This document shows, in pieces, positions 26,757-35,133 of a DNA stretch of 64,000 nt. Under the pieces are notes generated by a model. It worked only from the letters and a program-made list of their open reading frames with translations, was not told the origin of the DNA and searched no databases. Made by a program: the position numbers and the translations under genes. The stretch is from Lachnospiraceae bacterium Zagget3. Lineage in GTDB: Bacteria > Bacillota_A > Clostridia > Lachnospirales > Lachnospiraceae. The stretch's first letter is position 1. Each line of letters starts with the position of its first letter. The stretch spans positions 1 through 64,000 of the forward strand of contig MSHE01000016.1 in assembly GCA_001941025.1 (NCBI GenBank), in the 5' to 3' direction.

Positions 26757-28997
26757 ATGATACGATGGATCAGGTCAAAAAAGATCATTCACATCTTTCA
26801 GCGGCAGCTGCTCGTCTGTGTCATTATAGCGCTGGCCATCACCTGTGTGTTTATGATCATCCTGCAGTTCAATCTCTCGAGGCGGGAGACGAATTCGCTG
26901 TTGTATTTAAATCTGCAGGATGTCCGGGCGGACATCTCTGACTGGTCGGATGAGAATCTGCTCGAAGTGGCCCATGCGGTGGCGGATGACTATCCCGGGA
27001 CGGATCTGGACACGCTGGCGGACCTCTATCATGTCGCGGATATCCACGTTATTGATGAGGACGGCATTGTCATTGACAGCACCGGCGACTATATCGGGTA
27101 CGACATGAGATCCGGTGAGCAGTCGGCGGCTTTTTTGGTGTTGTTGTCCGGCGAGACGGAGCTTGTGCAGGAGTATCAACCAATCTCAGCGGACCGCAGC
27201 ATTTCCCGTAAGTACGCAGGGGTGGTTCTGCCGGAAGGCGGCTTTTTGCAGGTCGGCTACGATGCGGAGCAGTTTCAGGAGGATCTCGCTTACCAGGTCA
27301 ACAACGCCACGAAGAATCGCCATATCGGCGAGAACGGCTTCGTGTTGATCGCGGATATGGACTGGCTGCTTGTCTCGGACCCCAAGGGCAATGTCGGGGA
27401 GAACCTGTCTGTTACCGGTCTGTGGATCGACACGGACGAAACGCCGGAGGATCAGCGTTTTAATACCGAGGTCTACGGGGAAGAATGCGCCTGTATGTAT
27501 GAGACGAACGAGGGCTATTACATTATCTCTGTCTATCCGAAGAGCGAGGCGGTCTTCTCCCGGAACCTCTCGATCGCGCTGACGGTGGAGATCGAGGTGA
27601 TCATCTTCGCGATCCTCTTTGTCCTTCTCTATTTCCTTGTACGACGCCTGGTCGTGCAGAACATTCACGGGATCAATGCCAGTCTGGCGAAGATCACGGA
27701 AGGAGATCTCGATGTTGTTTTAGAGGACCTGCCGGTCGAGGAGTTCAGCTCGCTTTCAGGCGACATCAACTCGACAGTAAGCGTCTTAAAACAATATATT
27801 GACGAGGCGGAGCACCAAAACGAACGGGAACTGCTCTTTGCCGAACAGGTGCAGTACGCGACGCTGCCGAACATCTTTCCGCCGTATCCGGAGCGCGATG
27901 ATCTGGATCTCTACGCCGCCATGTATACAGCGAAAGAGGTGGGCGGCGATTTTTATGATTTTTCCTTTGTCGGCAAGGATCGCCTTGCGTTCCTGATCGC
28001 GGATGTCTCGGGGAAGGGAATCCCCGCCGCCATGTTCATGATGCGCGCAAAGACGCTCATCAAGAGCCTCGCGGAGTCCTGTCAGGACGCGGGGGAGGCG
28101 CTCACGCAGGCGAACGGGATACTCTGCGAGAACAACGACGCGAATATGTTTGTGACGGTGTGGCTCGGGATCCTGGATTTAAAGACCGGAATGCTGGAGT
28201 ACGCGAACGCCGGACACAATCCGCCCATGATCCGAAAGGGGCAGGAAGCGTTCGCCCCTTTGTCTGTCCGTCCGGGGTTTGTGCTCGCCGGGCTGCCGGG
28301 GGTCACTTATAAGACGGAGTCGTTGCAGCTGTCTCCGGGAGATCTGCTCTTCCTCTATACGGACGGGATTACGGAGGCGACAAATGCCGACAACGAACTC
28401 TATGAGGAGAACAGACTTCTCGCGCGGCTTAACGCTTCGCGGGAGCAGGTCTCCGCGGAAGAACTGTGCATGGCGGTCCGGCAGAATGTAGACGCGTTTG
28501 TGGGTGACGCCCCGCAGTTTGACGATATGACGATGCTGGCGCTGCGTTACCGGGGCGAGGATCCGGGCTGGGCGGAGCTGACCGTGGACGCCTCGGTCGA
28601 CAACATTAGTACAGTAACAGAGTTTGTGGACCGCCAGTTGGAGCGGGCGGACTGCCCCGCAAAAGCGCAGTCCCAGATTGACGTGGCCATCGATGAACTT
28701 TTTGCAAACATTGCGCGGTACGCATATCCTGATCAGGAGGGCACCGCAACGATCCGTGTGGAGATGATGGACGACCCGCGGGAAGTGCGGATCACGTTGA
28801 TCGATCATGGTATTCCCTATGATCCGCTCGCGCAGGAGGCCCCGGATACAACGCTTTCCGCCGAGGAACGCGAGATCGGCGGACTGGGAGTCTTTTTAGT
28901 AAAAAATATCATGGATGACGTTTCCTATGCGTATCGGGAAAACTGCAACATTGTACAGATCACGAAGAAGCTGGAACCGGAGGAAGAAACGGTTTAA
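26757..28997 (+). CDS. Membrane sensor with SpoIIE/PP2C phosphatase and RsbW-like kinase domains
   Basis: A 746-residue protein. Order: membrane helix at 12-35; an extracytoplasmic sensor region (about 36-268, probably dCache-like); second helix at 271-295; HAMP-like segment to about 350; a SpoIIE/PP2C phosphatase domain from about 380 to 590 with metal-site motifs VGGDFYD, LIADVSGKGIPAAMF, FLYTDGITEA and FDDMTMLAL; and a C-terminal GHKL ATPase domain (605-745) with an intact N-box (AIDELFANIARYAYP), DHG box and GGLGVFLVK lid. It thus joins the phosphatase and kinase of a partner-switching system; the STAS protein upstream is the obvious substrate. Its TAA overlaps the start of the ABC gene (TAATG). 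Confidence 0.94.
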   Translation: MIRWIRSKKIIHIFQRQLLVCVIIALAITCVFMIILQFNLSRRETNSLLYLNLQDVRADISDWSDENLLEVAHAVADDYPGTDLDTLADLYHVADIHVIDEDGIVIDSTGDYIGYDMRSGEQSAAFLVLLSGETELVQEYQPISADRSISRKYAGVVLPEGGFLQVGYDAEQFQEDLAYQVNNATKNRHIGENGFVLIADMDWLLVSDPKGNVGENLSVTGLWIDTDETPEDQRFNTEVYGEECACMYETNEGYYIISVYPKSEAVFSRNLSIALTVEIEVIIFAILFVLLYFLVRRLVVQNIHGINASLAKITEGDLDVVLEDLPVEEFSSLSGDINSTVSVLKQYIDEAEHQNERELLFAEQVQYATLPNIFPPYPERDDLDLYAAMYTAKEVGGDFYDFSFVGKDRLAFLIADVSGKGIPAAMFMMRAKTLIKSLAESCQDAGEALTQANGILCENNDANMFVTVWLGILDLKTGMLEYANAGHNPPMIRKGQEAFAPLSVRPGFVLAGLPGVTYKTESLQLSPGDLLFLYTDGITEATNADNELYEENRLLARLNASREQVSAEELCMAVRQNVDAFVGDAPQFDDMTMLALRYRGEDPGWAELTVDASVDNISTVTEFVDRQLERADCPAKAQSQIDVAIDELFANIARYAYPDQEGTATIRVEMMDDPREVRITLIDHGIPYDPLAQEAPDTTLSAEEREIGGLGVFLVKNIMDDVSYAYRENCNIVQITKKLEPEEETV

Positions 28998-31159
28998 TGA
29001 AGAGGAAAAGGCAACGCGGAATAAAAATTCTGGTGGTGGCGCTTTTGGCGATGCTTCTTGGCGGTATGCTGGGCGGCTGCGGCAGGACCGGGAACACCAA
29101 GGTGTTCTCCTCCCTGGAGGATTTTGAGGGGAGTACCTTGGGGTCGCTCACGGGAGGCACGCTTGATCAGATTGCCCAAGGGGTGATTGATGATACATCG
29201 TTTAATTATTATCAGGGCCTGACCGACGAGGTATCCGCCCTTACCAAGGGCGATATTGACGGGATCGTGCAGGATCTTTCCGTCGCGTCTTATATGGTCG
29301 CGCAGCATCCGGAGTTTGCCATCTTCCCGGAGGAGGTTGCGCCGAACAGCCTCGGTTTCGCGCTGCCGAAGGACGGTCCCTACACGGAAGAATTCACGGA
29401 AGTGATCCAGGATCTGTACGCGGACGGGACGATCGAAGAATTGCAGGACAAGTGGTTCTCCGGGGATGAGGAGCGCATGGTGATCGACTGGGACGAATAC
29501 GACACCTTAGACCGCGGGAACGGCGTGCTGCACTGCGCCTACGAAGATACAAAGGTGCCCGTCTCCTATGAGGGAGACGATGGGCAGGCCTGCGGCTATG
29601 AGCCGGAACTGCTCCTTATCATCGCGGACCGGCTGGGCCTGGGCATTGACTTTCAGGGGGCTAATTTCAGCGGGCTCATCAGTTTTGTCGAATCCGGCAA
29701 GGCCGATGTGGCCTGTGGTGGCATCGCGATCACCGAGGAGCGTGCCGAGTCGGTCGATTTTCCGGAGTCCCATTATATTGGCGGGATCGTGCTCATCTGC
29801 CGCGCGGACGAGGTCGGCGCGGTCACTTCGAGCGGCACGGACGAAGTGTATACGGAACTTTCGGACTTTGAAGGGGCCACCTTCGGCATGTTGATGGGGG
29901 CTGCTTATGACCAAATAACCGAAGAGAAGATAAAGGATGTCACATTTCTTACCTACAATGATCTTACCAGCTCGATCTCCGCGCTCGAAAAGGGCGATGT
30001 GGACGGGGTTGTCGAAATCGATGCCATTTCACAGTATATGATCGCGCAGCGTTCGGATTTATCCATTTTCCCGGAATATATTCAAGAGTCGGAGTATAGT
30101 TTTGTGTTTCAGAAAGGCAGCCCCTATACGGATCAGTTTTCGGAGATCATAGAGGAGTTCTACGAGGACGGTACCATCGAGGACCTGCAGGAGAAGTGGC
30201 TTTCCGGCGATGAGGACCGCATGGTGATCGACTGGGACGAATACGACACGGACGAGCGCGCGAACGGGACCCTGCGCTATGTCTGTACGAACGAGCTGGT
30301 TCCGTTTGGATATGAAGGGGGCGACGGCAAGCCGTTGGGTTATGAGGTGGAACTGCTATTAAAGATCGCGGACCGGTTGGATATGGGGGTTGACTGGGGC
30401 TATTCGAAGAACAGCGGATTGATCAGCTATATCGAATCCGGTAAGGCGGATGTGATCTCCGACTGTATGACGATCACGCCGGAACGGCAGGAGGTGATGG
30501 ATTTTTCGGAGCCGACCTATCAAGGAGGCATTTCGATCATCTGCCGCAACGAAAACCTCGCGGTAACTGCGACCGAAGAGAAGACGGGCTTTTGGGCCGG
30601 CCTTGCGGAAAGTTTTGAAAAGACGTTTATCCGTGAGGACCGCTGGAAGCTGATCGGCAGCGGCCTGCTCGTGACGCTCGAGATCACGGGGTTCGCCGCG
30701 CTGTTCGGCACGTTCCTCGGGTTTGGGATGTGCCTGTTGCTGCGCTCGAAGAACCGGGTCGTCTCGACGATCGCGGACCTGTTCTGCAAGCTGATCAGCG
30801 GGATCCCCGCCGTGGTGATCCTCATGGTGGTATACTTTGTGATCTTTGCCTCTTCGGGCATCGCCGCGGTCGCAGTGGGCGTTATCGTGTTTACGATCCT
30901 CTTTACGGTATCGGTCGGGGGACTTCTTACGGTGGCGATCGACTCGATCGCCCCCCGGGCAGTGGGAGGCGGCCTCCGCGCTGGGCTTCGGCAAGACGGC
31001 GGGCTTTACGCGCGTCATCATGCCGCAGGCGATCCGGCGGGCACTGCCGGTCTACCGGGGAGAGTTTGTCGGCCTGTTAAAATCGACCGCGATCGTCGGC
31101 TACATCGCGATCCAGGACCTGACGAAAGCGGCGGATGTGATCCGCTCCCGCACCTATGA
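28997..31159 (+). CDS. ABC transporter fusion, first frame: lipoprotein, two solute-binding domains and permease start
   Basis: Reads as a 720-residue product. A lipobox ends at Cys28 (LGGC). Two tandem amino-acid-type solute-binding units follow, beginning at about residues 40 ([15 protein letters not shown]) and 288 ([15 protein letters not shown]), with a period near 249 residues; each holds [19 protein letters not shown] and [16 protein letters not shown] motifs. From about residue 550 comes an HisM/GlnP-type permease ([21 protein letters not shown]). At residue 653 the permease homology moves to the +1 frame; the remaining 68 residues ([10 protein letters not shown] on) are not permease-like. 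The first-frame product would thus lack the EAA coupling loop. Confidence 0.85.
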   Translation: MKRKRQRGIKILVVALLAMLLGGMLGGCGRTGNTKVFSSLEDFEGSTLGSLTGGTLDQIAQGVIDDTSFNYYQGLTDEVSALTKGDIDGIVQDLSVASYMVAQHPEFAIFPEEVAPNSLGFALPKDGPYTEEFTEVIQDLYADGTIEELQDKWFSGDEERMVIDWDEYDTLDRGNGVLHCAYEDTKVPVSYEGDDGQACGYEPELLLIIADRLGLGIDFQGANFSGLISFVESGKADVACGGIAITEERAESVDFPESHYIGGIVLICRADEVGAVTSSGTDEVYTELSDFEGATFGMLMGAAYDQITEEKIKDVTFLTYNDLTSSISALEKGDVDGVVEIDAISQYMIAQRSDLSIFPEYIQESEYSFVFQKGSPYTDQFSEIIEEFYEDGTIEDLQEKWLSGDEDRMVIDWDEYDTDERANGTLRYVCTNELVPFGYEGGDGKPLGYEVELLLKIADRLDMGVDWGYSKNSGLISYIESGKADVISDCMTITPERQEVMDFSEPTYQGGISIICRNENLAVTATEEKTGFWAGLAESFEKTFIREDRWKLIGSGLLVTLEITGFAALFGTFLGFGMCLLLRSKNRVVSTIADLFCKLISGIPAVVILMVVYFVIFASSGIAAVAVGVIVFTILFTVSVGGLLTVAIDSIAPRAVGGGLRAGLRQDGGLYARHHAAGDPAGTAGLPGRVCRPVKIDRDRRLHRDPGPDESGGCDPLPHL
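30950..30960 (+). other. +1 frameshift site at a C6 run
   Basis: Frame 0 reads ATC-GCC-CCC-CGG-GCA. Skipping C30956 gives GCC-CCC-GGG-CAG-TGG, that is [15 protein letters not shown], the normal EAA-loop of this permease family. One C fewer would restore one reading frame from 28997 to 32507. This could be a programmed +1 shift (CCC-C followed by an Arg CGG codon), a disabling mutation, or a homopolymer sequencing error. I cannot tell which. Confidence 0.85.
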
Positions 31160-32507
31160 GGCGTTCTTCCCGCTGATCACATCGGCAATCATCTATCTGG
31201 TGATCGCCATCGTGATCACCATTATCATAAACCGGATCTTAAAGCGCATCGATCCGCAGCGCAGGCGCGCGCTGCCGCGGGGCGTGACGGAGAGCGAAGT
31301 GCCGGCGGGGGCAGCTGCCGGCGCGAGCCTGACGAGGGTGACCGCAGCTTCGTCTTCTGAGCCGGGCGCGGCGGGGACATCCGCGGCAACCCCGGTGGCT
31401 GCCTCTGACGCGGATTCCGCCGGCGTGCTGATTGATATCGCGCATCTGAAGAAAGTCTATCCGAACGTGACGCCGCTTCGGGATGTCAACGCCGTGATCG
31501 GCCGGGGGGATGTGATCACGATCATCGGCCCGTCCGGAACCGGCAAGTCGACGCTGCTGCGCTGCCTCAACCGGCTGGAGACGCCGACGGAGGGGGCGAT
31601 CACGGTGTTCGGCGAAAATGTCTGTGATAAAAAGACGGACTTAAACGAGATCCGCCGCCGGATGGGGATGGTGTTCCAGTCGTTCAACCTGTTCCCGCAT
31701 CTGACGGTGGTGGAAAACATCATGTTCGCCCCGACGAGGCTGAACAAACAGCCGACGCAGGAGGCGTATGAGAACGCGATGCGGCTCTTGAAGACCGTCG
31801 GCCTGGCGGAGAAGGCCTTAAACTATCCGGATGAACTCTCCGGCGGGCAGCAGCAGCGTGTCGCGATCGCGCGGACCCTGGCGATGGACCCGGAGATCGT
31901 GCTGTTCGACGAGCCGACCTCCGCGCTCGACCCGACGATGGTGGGAGAGGTGCTCTCCGTCATGCGGAGCCTGGCGGCGCAGGGCCTGACCATGATGATC
32001 GTGACACATGAGATGCAGTTCGCGCAGGATGTATCCACCCGCGTCTTCTATATGGACGAGGGCGAGATCTACGAAGAGGGACCGCCGGAGGAGATCTTCG
32101 AGCATCCGAAGAGAGACCGGACACGCGTCTTTGTAAAACAGTTAAGGACGCTGGCGCTTACGATCGACAACCCGGACTACGACTTTATCGAGACAAACGA
32201 GGCGCTGCGGATGTTCGGCGAGAAGCATCTGCTCGCGCCGCGGCGGACCGACAGCCTCTGCCGCGCGTTCGAGGAGCTCGCCGTGGAGAATATCATTCCG
32301 CACTGCGGCGAGGCGATCGACCTGCATGTGGCGGTCGAGTATGAGCAGAAGGCGGACGAGCTGATCATGGTCTTTACCTGGAGCGGGGACCGCTTTGATC
32401 CGTTCTCCGAGGGGGATCCGCTCACGATCCGGCTGATCAGCGGCTTTGTGACAGAGCAGGCGTATGAATACGAAGACGACACGAACCGGCTGACGGTTGT
32501 ACTGTAA
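30957..32507 (+). CDS. ABC transporter fusion, second frame: permease end, ATPase and RsbW-like tail
   Basis: About 516 residues of genuine coding in the +1 frame. It starts with the permease EAA loop and last helices ([20 protein letters not shown]), an Ala/Ser-rich linker of about 50 residues, then a GlnQ-type ATPase with Walker [13 protein letters not shown]-loop, signature [15 protein letters not shown] and Walker [13 protein letters not shown]. After the usual ATPase end, 125 extra residues follow; [12 protein letters not shown] and SGDRFDPF with a final NRLTVVL resemble the N-box, D-box and last strand of RsbW-type GHKL ATPases, without the glycine lid. No ribosome binding site marks an independent start, so expression may need the frameshift. 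Confidence 0.85.
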   Translation, partial: GQWEAASALGFGKTAGFTRVIMPQAIRRALPVYRGEFVGLLKSTAIVGYIAIQDLTKAADVIRSRTYEAFFPLITSAIIYLVIAIVITIIINRILKRIDPQRRRALPRGVTESEVPAGAAAGASLTRVTAASSSEPGAAGTSAATPVAASDADSAGVLIDIAHLKKVYPNVTPLRDVNAVIGRGDVITIIGPSGTGKSTLLRCLNRLETPTEGAITVFGENVCDKKTDLNEIRRRMGMVFQSFNLFPHLTVVENIMFAPTRLNKQPTQEAYENAMRLLKTVGLAEKALNYPDELSGGQQQRVAIARTLAMDPEIVLFDEPTSALDPTMVGEVLSVMRSLAAQGLTMMIVTHEMQFAQDVSTRVFYMDEGEIYEEGPPEEIFEHPKRDRTRVFVKQLRTLALTIDNPDYDFIETNEALRMFGEKHLLAPRRTDSLCRAFEELAVENIIPHCGEAIDLHVAVEYEQKADELIMVFTWSGDRFDPFSEGDPLTIRLISGFVTEQAYEYEDDTNRLTVVL

Positions 32508-32521
32508 GAGAAAGAGTTACC

Positions 32522-32566
32522 GGCGGGCGAAGACGGAAAACGCCGCCTCGTCCGCCGCATTTTTTT
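32522..32566 (+). terminator. Rho-independent terminator of the ABC fusion operon
   Basis: Outer stem GGCGGGCGA (32522-32530) with TCGTCCGCC (32548-32556), followed by GCA and seven T. Confidence 0.75.
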
Positions 32567-32594
32567 GTAGATTTCTGTACATATCTGTGATAAA
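32565..32594 (+). promoter_or_regulatory. Promoter of tRNA-Ala(GGC)
   Basis: TTGTAG (32565-32570), 18-base spacer, GATAAA (32589-32594) in the context TGTGATAAAG, an extended -10. A similar TGTGATAA lies upstream of the minus-strand tRNA-Ala at 41608. Confidence 0.5.
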
Positions 32595-32616
32595 GTAGAG
32601 ATGCACAACGCAAAGC

Positions 32617-32689
32617 GGGGCATTAGCGCAGTTGGGAGCGCGCCACACTGGCAGTGTGGAGGTCACGGGTTCAAGTCCCGTATGCTCCA
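32617..32689 (+). tRNA. tRNA-Ala (GGC)
   Basis: Acceptor GGGGCAT/ATGCTCC, anticodon stem CACAC/GTGTG with loop TGGCA (anticodon GGC), T loop TTCAAGT, discriminator A. A solitary tRNA between the ABC operon and ylmH. Confidence 0.95.
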
Positions 32690-32697
32690 TGAAAGAC

Positions 32698-32721
32698 GAG
32701 CCTCTGGGAAACCAGAGGCTC
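32698..32721. terminator. Hairpin between tRNA-Ala and ylmH
   Basis: Perfect 10-base-pair stem GAGCCTCTGG-GAAA-CCAGAGGCTC with a stable GAAA loop. It ends both the plus-strand tRNA and the minus-strand ylmH gene, but neither side has more than a short T run, so termination would be weak or Rho-aided. Confidence 0.55.
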
Positions 32722-32730
32722 GAACTCAAA

Positions 32731-33486
32731 TCATACATATCTCAGGATTTTCACCCGAATCCGACCTTTTTTCGTCTCCGTGAGGATCCCGTCAAAAATA
32801 AATTTCCCGAACCCGCGGACGGAGACCACATCGCCTTCTTTCAAAACACTGCCCGGGTTCTCACACTGTCGCCCGTTCACAAAGACCCGCTTTGCCGCAA
32901 ACAGACGCGTGCTTTCACTGCGGGAGAGCTTGTATGCGTTTGCCACGACGGAATCACATCGGGCGGCATTGACAACCAGTTCCTCTTTGGAAAATGTTGG
33001 CTTTGCCGCAGCCGGGCATTCCGTTCCCACCGTACAGGTGACGCTGGTATGTTTTACTTTATCCAGATGCTCCGCCAAAAACTCTGCGATCGCGTCTTTG
33101 CAGAAAAGGTACCCGATATTGTCCCGGACGATGATATCTCCCAGAACATTCCGCTCGATTCCCAGATGCATCAGCGCACCCAGAAAGTCCCGGTGGGTCA
33201 GGTCATCGGCAAATTTCTGTGACAGGGGACGGATCGTCAGGCAGCGGATGGGGAAATCCTCCGTATACCCCAGCATTTCGGGAGACCCGAACCGGACCAT
33301 CTGCCGTTCACAGTCCTCTCCGCCGCCGGACAGGGTATAGGGAACAAAGGACAACTCCGGCTCCATCTCGAAAAAAAGCGCCTGTTCGTTGCTGTCCATA
33401 AAATCGGAAAACGTGTATGTGCCGGACCGGTCACAGCGATTTGCCAGGTCCAGGATTCTTTTTTTAAAGACAAGTTCTTCTTGCAT
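32731..33486 (-). CDS. ylmH: YlmH-like S4-domain RNA-binding protein
   Basis: A 251-residue protein with the YlmH plan: N-terminal helical part (MQEELVFKKRILDLANRC), a central domain (RDFLGALMHLGIERNVLGDI) and a C-terminal S4 RNA-binding domain (SRSESTRLFAAKRVFVNGRQ). YlmH family members bind the ribosome and help rescue stalled peptidyl-tRNA. The start at 33486 fits the family N-terminus; a promoter at 33511-33539 excludes the ATGs at 33534 and 33591. It usually lies in division clusters but is alone here. Confidence 0.9.
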   Translation of the reverse strand: MQEELVFKKRILDLANRCDRSGTYTFSDFMDSNEQALFFEMEPELSFVPYTLSGGGEDCERQMVRFGSPEMLGYTEDFPIRCLTIRPLSQKFADDLTHRDFLGALMHLGIERNVLGDIIVRDNIGYLFCKDAIAEFLAEHLDKVKHTSVTCTVGTECPAAAKPTFSKEELVVNAARCDSVVANAYKLSRSESTRLFAAKRVFVNGRQCENPGSVLKEGDVVSVRGFGKFIFDGILTETKKGRIRVKILRYV

Positions 33487-33510
33487 TTTTCTTTCCATAA
33501 TATGCCACAT

Positions 33511-33539
33511 ATCATAACGCAATTCTTTTGTCATAGCAA
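33511..33539 (-). promoter_or_regulatory. Sigma-A promoter of ylmH
   Basis: On the minus strand TTGCTA (33534-33539), 17-base spacer, TATGAT (33511-33516). Transcription would start near 33504, some 18 bases before the chosen start codon. Confidence 0.6.
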
Positions 33540-33600
33540 TATTCTCGGGCCGTCGCGCGATGGGAGAGGAATCTGACACTGGTCGCCTCACCGACGGCGT

Positions 33601-33629
33601 GTTACAATGATCATGAACCTATTTATACA
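33601..33629 (+). promoter_or_regulatory. Possible promoter of the nitroreductase-like gene
   Basis: GTTACA (33601-33606), 17-base spacer, TATACA (33624-33629). A moderate match located 32 bases before the start codon. Confidence 0.45.
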
Positions 33630-33660
33630 AAGTCACTGAAAAAATGGAGGAAGCATAACG

Positions 33661-34641
33661 ATGGCTGATATATCATCCCTGTCAAACGAAGAAAAGAAAA
33701 CCTCTCCCGAAGAGGTGCTGGGGGAGAAGAGTGCCCTCTATCTGGAGCGATTTGAAAAACATGCCTTTGTTCTGGGGGAGCCCTGCGTCGACGCACAGCA
33801 ATACGAGGCGGTGATCACCCGCCTGAACAACATGATTGAGAAAGGACTTTCCTATACGGAGTATCGTGCCGGTTTCGGAAGCGCCAATATAGAAATGCTG
33901 CTTGGCGTGCTGGAACAATACGGAAAGGATGGCTGTGATACGGGCGCGTTTGCCTACCGGACGGCGCTCTCCACCTTACATACCTATGTGGAAAAAAATA
34001 AGGAACATGGGCTGGAAAACCCCGAGTTGCAGGAGAGGCTCGACGCGTTGGAGGGAGAACCCAACCAGTTCGGCGGCAGCCTTTCCTTTACCCCGTTGTC
34101 CGCGGAGGAAGTGCAGTCTCTGGACTACCAACAGTTTGCCGCAAACCGGCACAGCATGCGGCATTTTTCCGGCGTGCCGGTCGAGATTCCGGTTCTGGAG
34201 CGGGCCATTGCCCTGGCGCAGCATACGCCTTCCGCGTCGAACAAGCAGGGATGGCGGTGCCTGATCATCTCCGACAAGGCCGTCCTGTCGGAAGTGTTAA
34301 AAAATCAGAACGGGAATGAGGGTTTCGGGCACGAATTCGACAAGCTCCTGGTTGTGCTTGCGGATCTTCGGTATTATTACCGGGACAAGGAACTGTTTCA
34401 GGCCTATGTGGACGGGGGTATGTATGCCCAGAGCATTTTAAACGCGTTGCATTATGAGCATGTCGCGACGGTGCCGTTAAACGCGTGCCTGCAAAAAGAG
34501 CAGGAAGAGAATGTCAGAAACATTTTGAAACTGGATGACGCGGAAATTCTTATTCTGTTTATCGGGGGCGGAAATTATCCGGAAGTATGCCAGACGGCAC
34601 GTTCGGAACGAAGGCCGGTCCATGAGGTTCAGGTGATATGA
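33661..34641 (+). CDS. Nitroreductase family protein with N-terminal extension
   Basis: A 326-residue protein. From about residue 160 it follows the nitroreductase fold: FAANRHSMRHFSGVPVEIPV with the FMN-phosphate Arg-His-Ser segment, ALAQHTPSASNKQGWRC, and a Gly-rich end (ILFIGGGNYPE). The first 150 residues are an extension with helical, charged sequence, seen in the longer members of the family near polysaccharide genes. It is probably an FMN-dependent oxidoreductase; the substrate is unknown. GGAGGAAG lies before the ATG. The stop overlaps the next ATG. Confidence 0.85.
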   Translation: MADISSLSNEEKKTSPEEVLGEKSALYLERFEKHAFVLGEPCVDAQQYEAVITRLNNMIEKGLSYTEYRAGFGSANIEMLLGVLEQYGKDGCDTGAFAYRTALSTLHTYVEKNKEHGLENPELQERLDALEGEPNQFGGSLSFTPLSAEEVQSLDYQQFAANRHSMRHFSGVPVEIPVLERAIALAQHTPSASNKQGWRCLIISDKAVLSEVLKNQNGNEGFGHEFDKLLVVLADLRYYYRDKELFQAYVDGGMYAQSILNALHYEHVATVPLNACLQKEQEENVRNILKLDDAEILILFIGGGNYPEVCQTARSERRPVHEVQVI

Positions 34642-34940
34642 AAAAATGCAGGATCACCGTGATGAAGACAGCCTCTTACCCGGATCTGTCCGAGAAGTAT
34701 GAAAACCCCATTGATCATCCCTGCGATATGGTGGAGGGACAGGTGTTTCTCTCCAATCAAGGGGAAAAGCCGGAAGGAATGTGTGACAGCGCATGGGAGA
34801 CCGTGTCTCCCTTTGTGTCGGAGCTCGCGCGTGGCGGAGGAGACTTTTATGACGGATGGATGAAAAACAGACACGCCGCGATGATCTCGTGCAACGACGG
34901 ATTCCGGCCGGTGAGCTTTTATATCGAGGTGATAGAGTAG
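34638..34940 (+). CDS. TIGR04076 family protein
   Basis: A 100-residue protein with KCRITVMKTASYPDL at the start and CDSAWETVSPFVSELARGG and MISCNDGFRPVSFYIE at the end, the pattern of TIGR04076. Three Cys residues are conserved in the family; function is unknown. Coupled to the nitroreductase-like gene by an ATGA overlap, which suggests a shared redox role. Confidence 0.88.
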   Translation: MKKCRITVMKTASYPDLSEKYENPIDHPCDMVEGQVFLSNQGEKPEGMCDSAWETVSPFVSELARGGGDFYDGWMKNRHAAMISCNDGFRPVSFYIEVIE

Positions 34941-35007
34941 GACGGGATAAATGTCAATGAACGTCATCTTGTTTCTAAAATTGAACTAAAATTTGTGGGT
35001 GGTCCTG

Positions 35008-35035
35008 TTGACTATATCTAGGAGTATGTTACAAT
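35008..35035 (+). promoter_or_regulatory. Promoter of the NlpC/P60 gene
   Basis: TTGACT (35008-35013), 16-base spacer, TACAAT (35030-35035). Start near 35042, giving an 80-base leader. Confidence 0.7.
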
Positions 35036-35060
35036 ACATGTTGTTAGATATAACATTAAA

Positions 35061-35133
35061 AGGAGGGATGGGCGCTTTGCATGGCATCACGTTTTTGATG
35101 CGTGAAACGTGCCTGAAATACTATGAAATTTAG
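35061..35133 (+). promoter_or_regulatory. Leader with displaced ribosome binding site, short ORF and hairpin
   Basis: A strong AGGAGG (35061-35066) lies 56 bases before the ATG of the NlpC/P60 gene and cannot serve it directly. It can serve a TTG at 35077, ten bases away, whose short frame (LHGITFLMRETCL...) stops at 35133, overlapping the real start by 11 bases. A hairpin CACGTTT (35088-35094) with AAACGTG (35105-35111) lies between. The ATG at 35123 has no ribosome binding site, so translation may be coupled to the leader. Confidence 0.5.
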
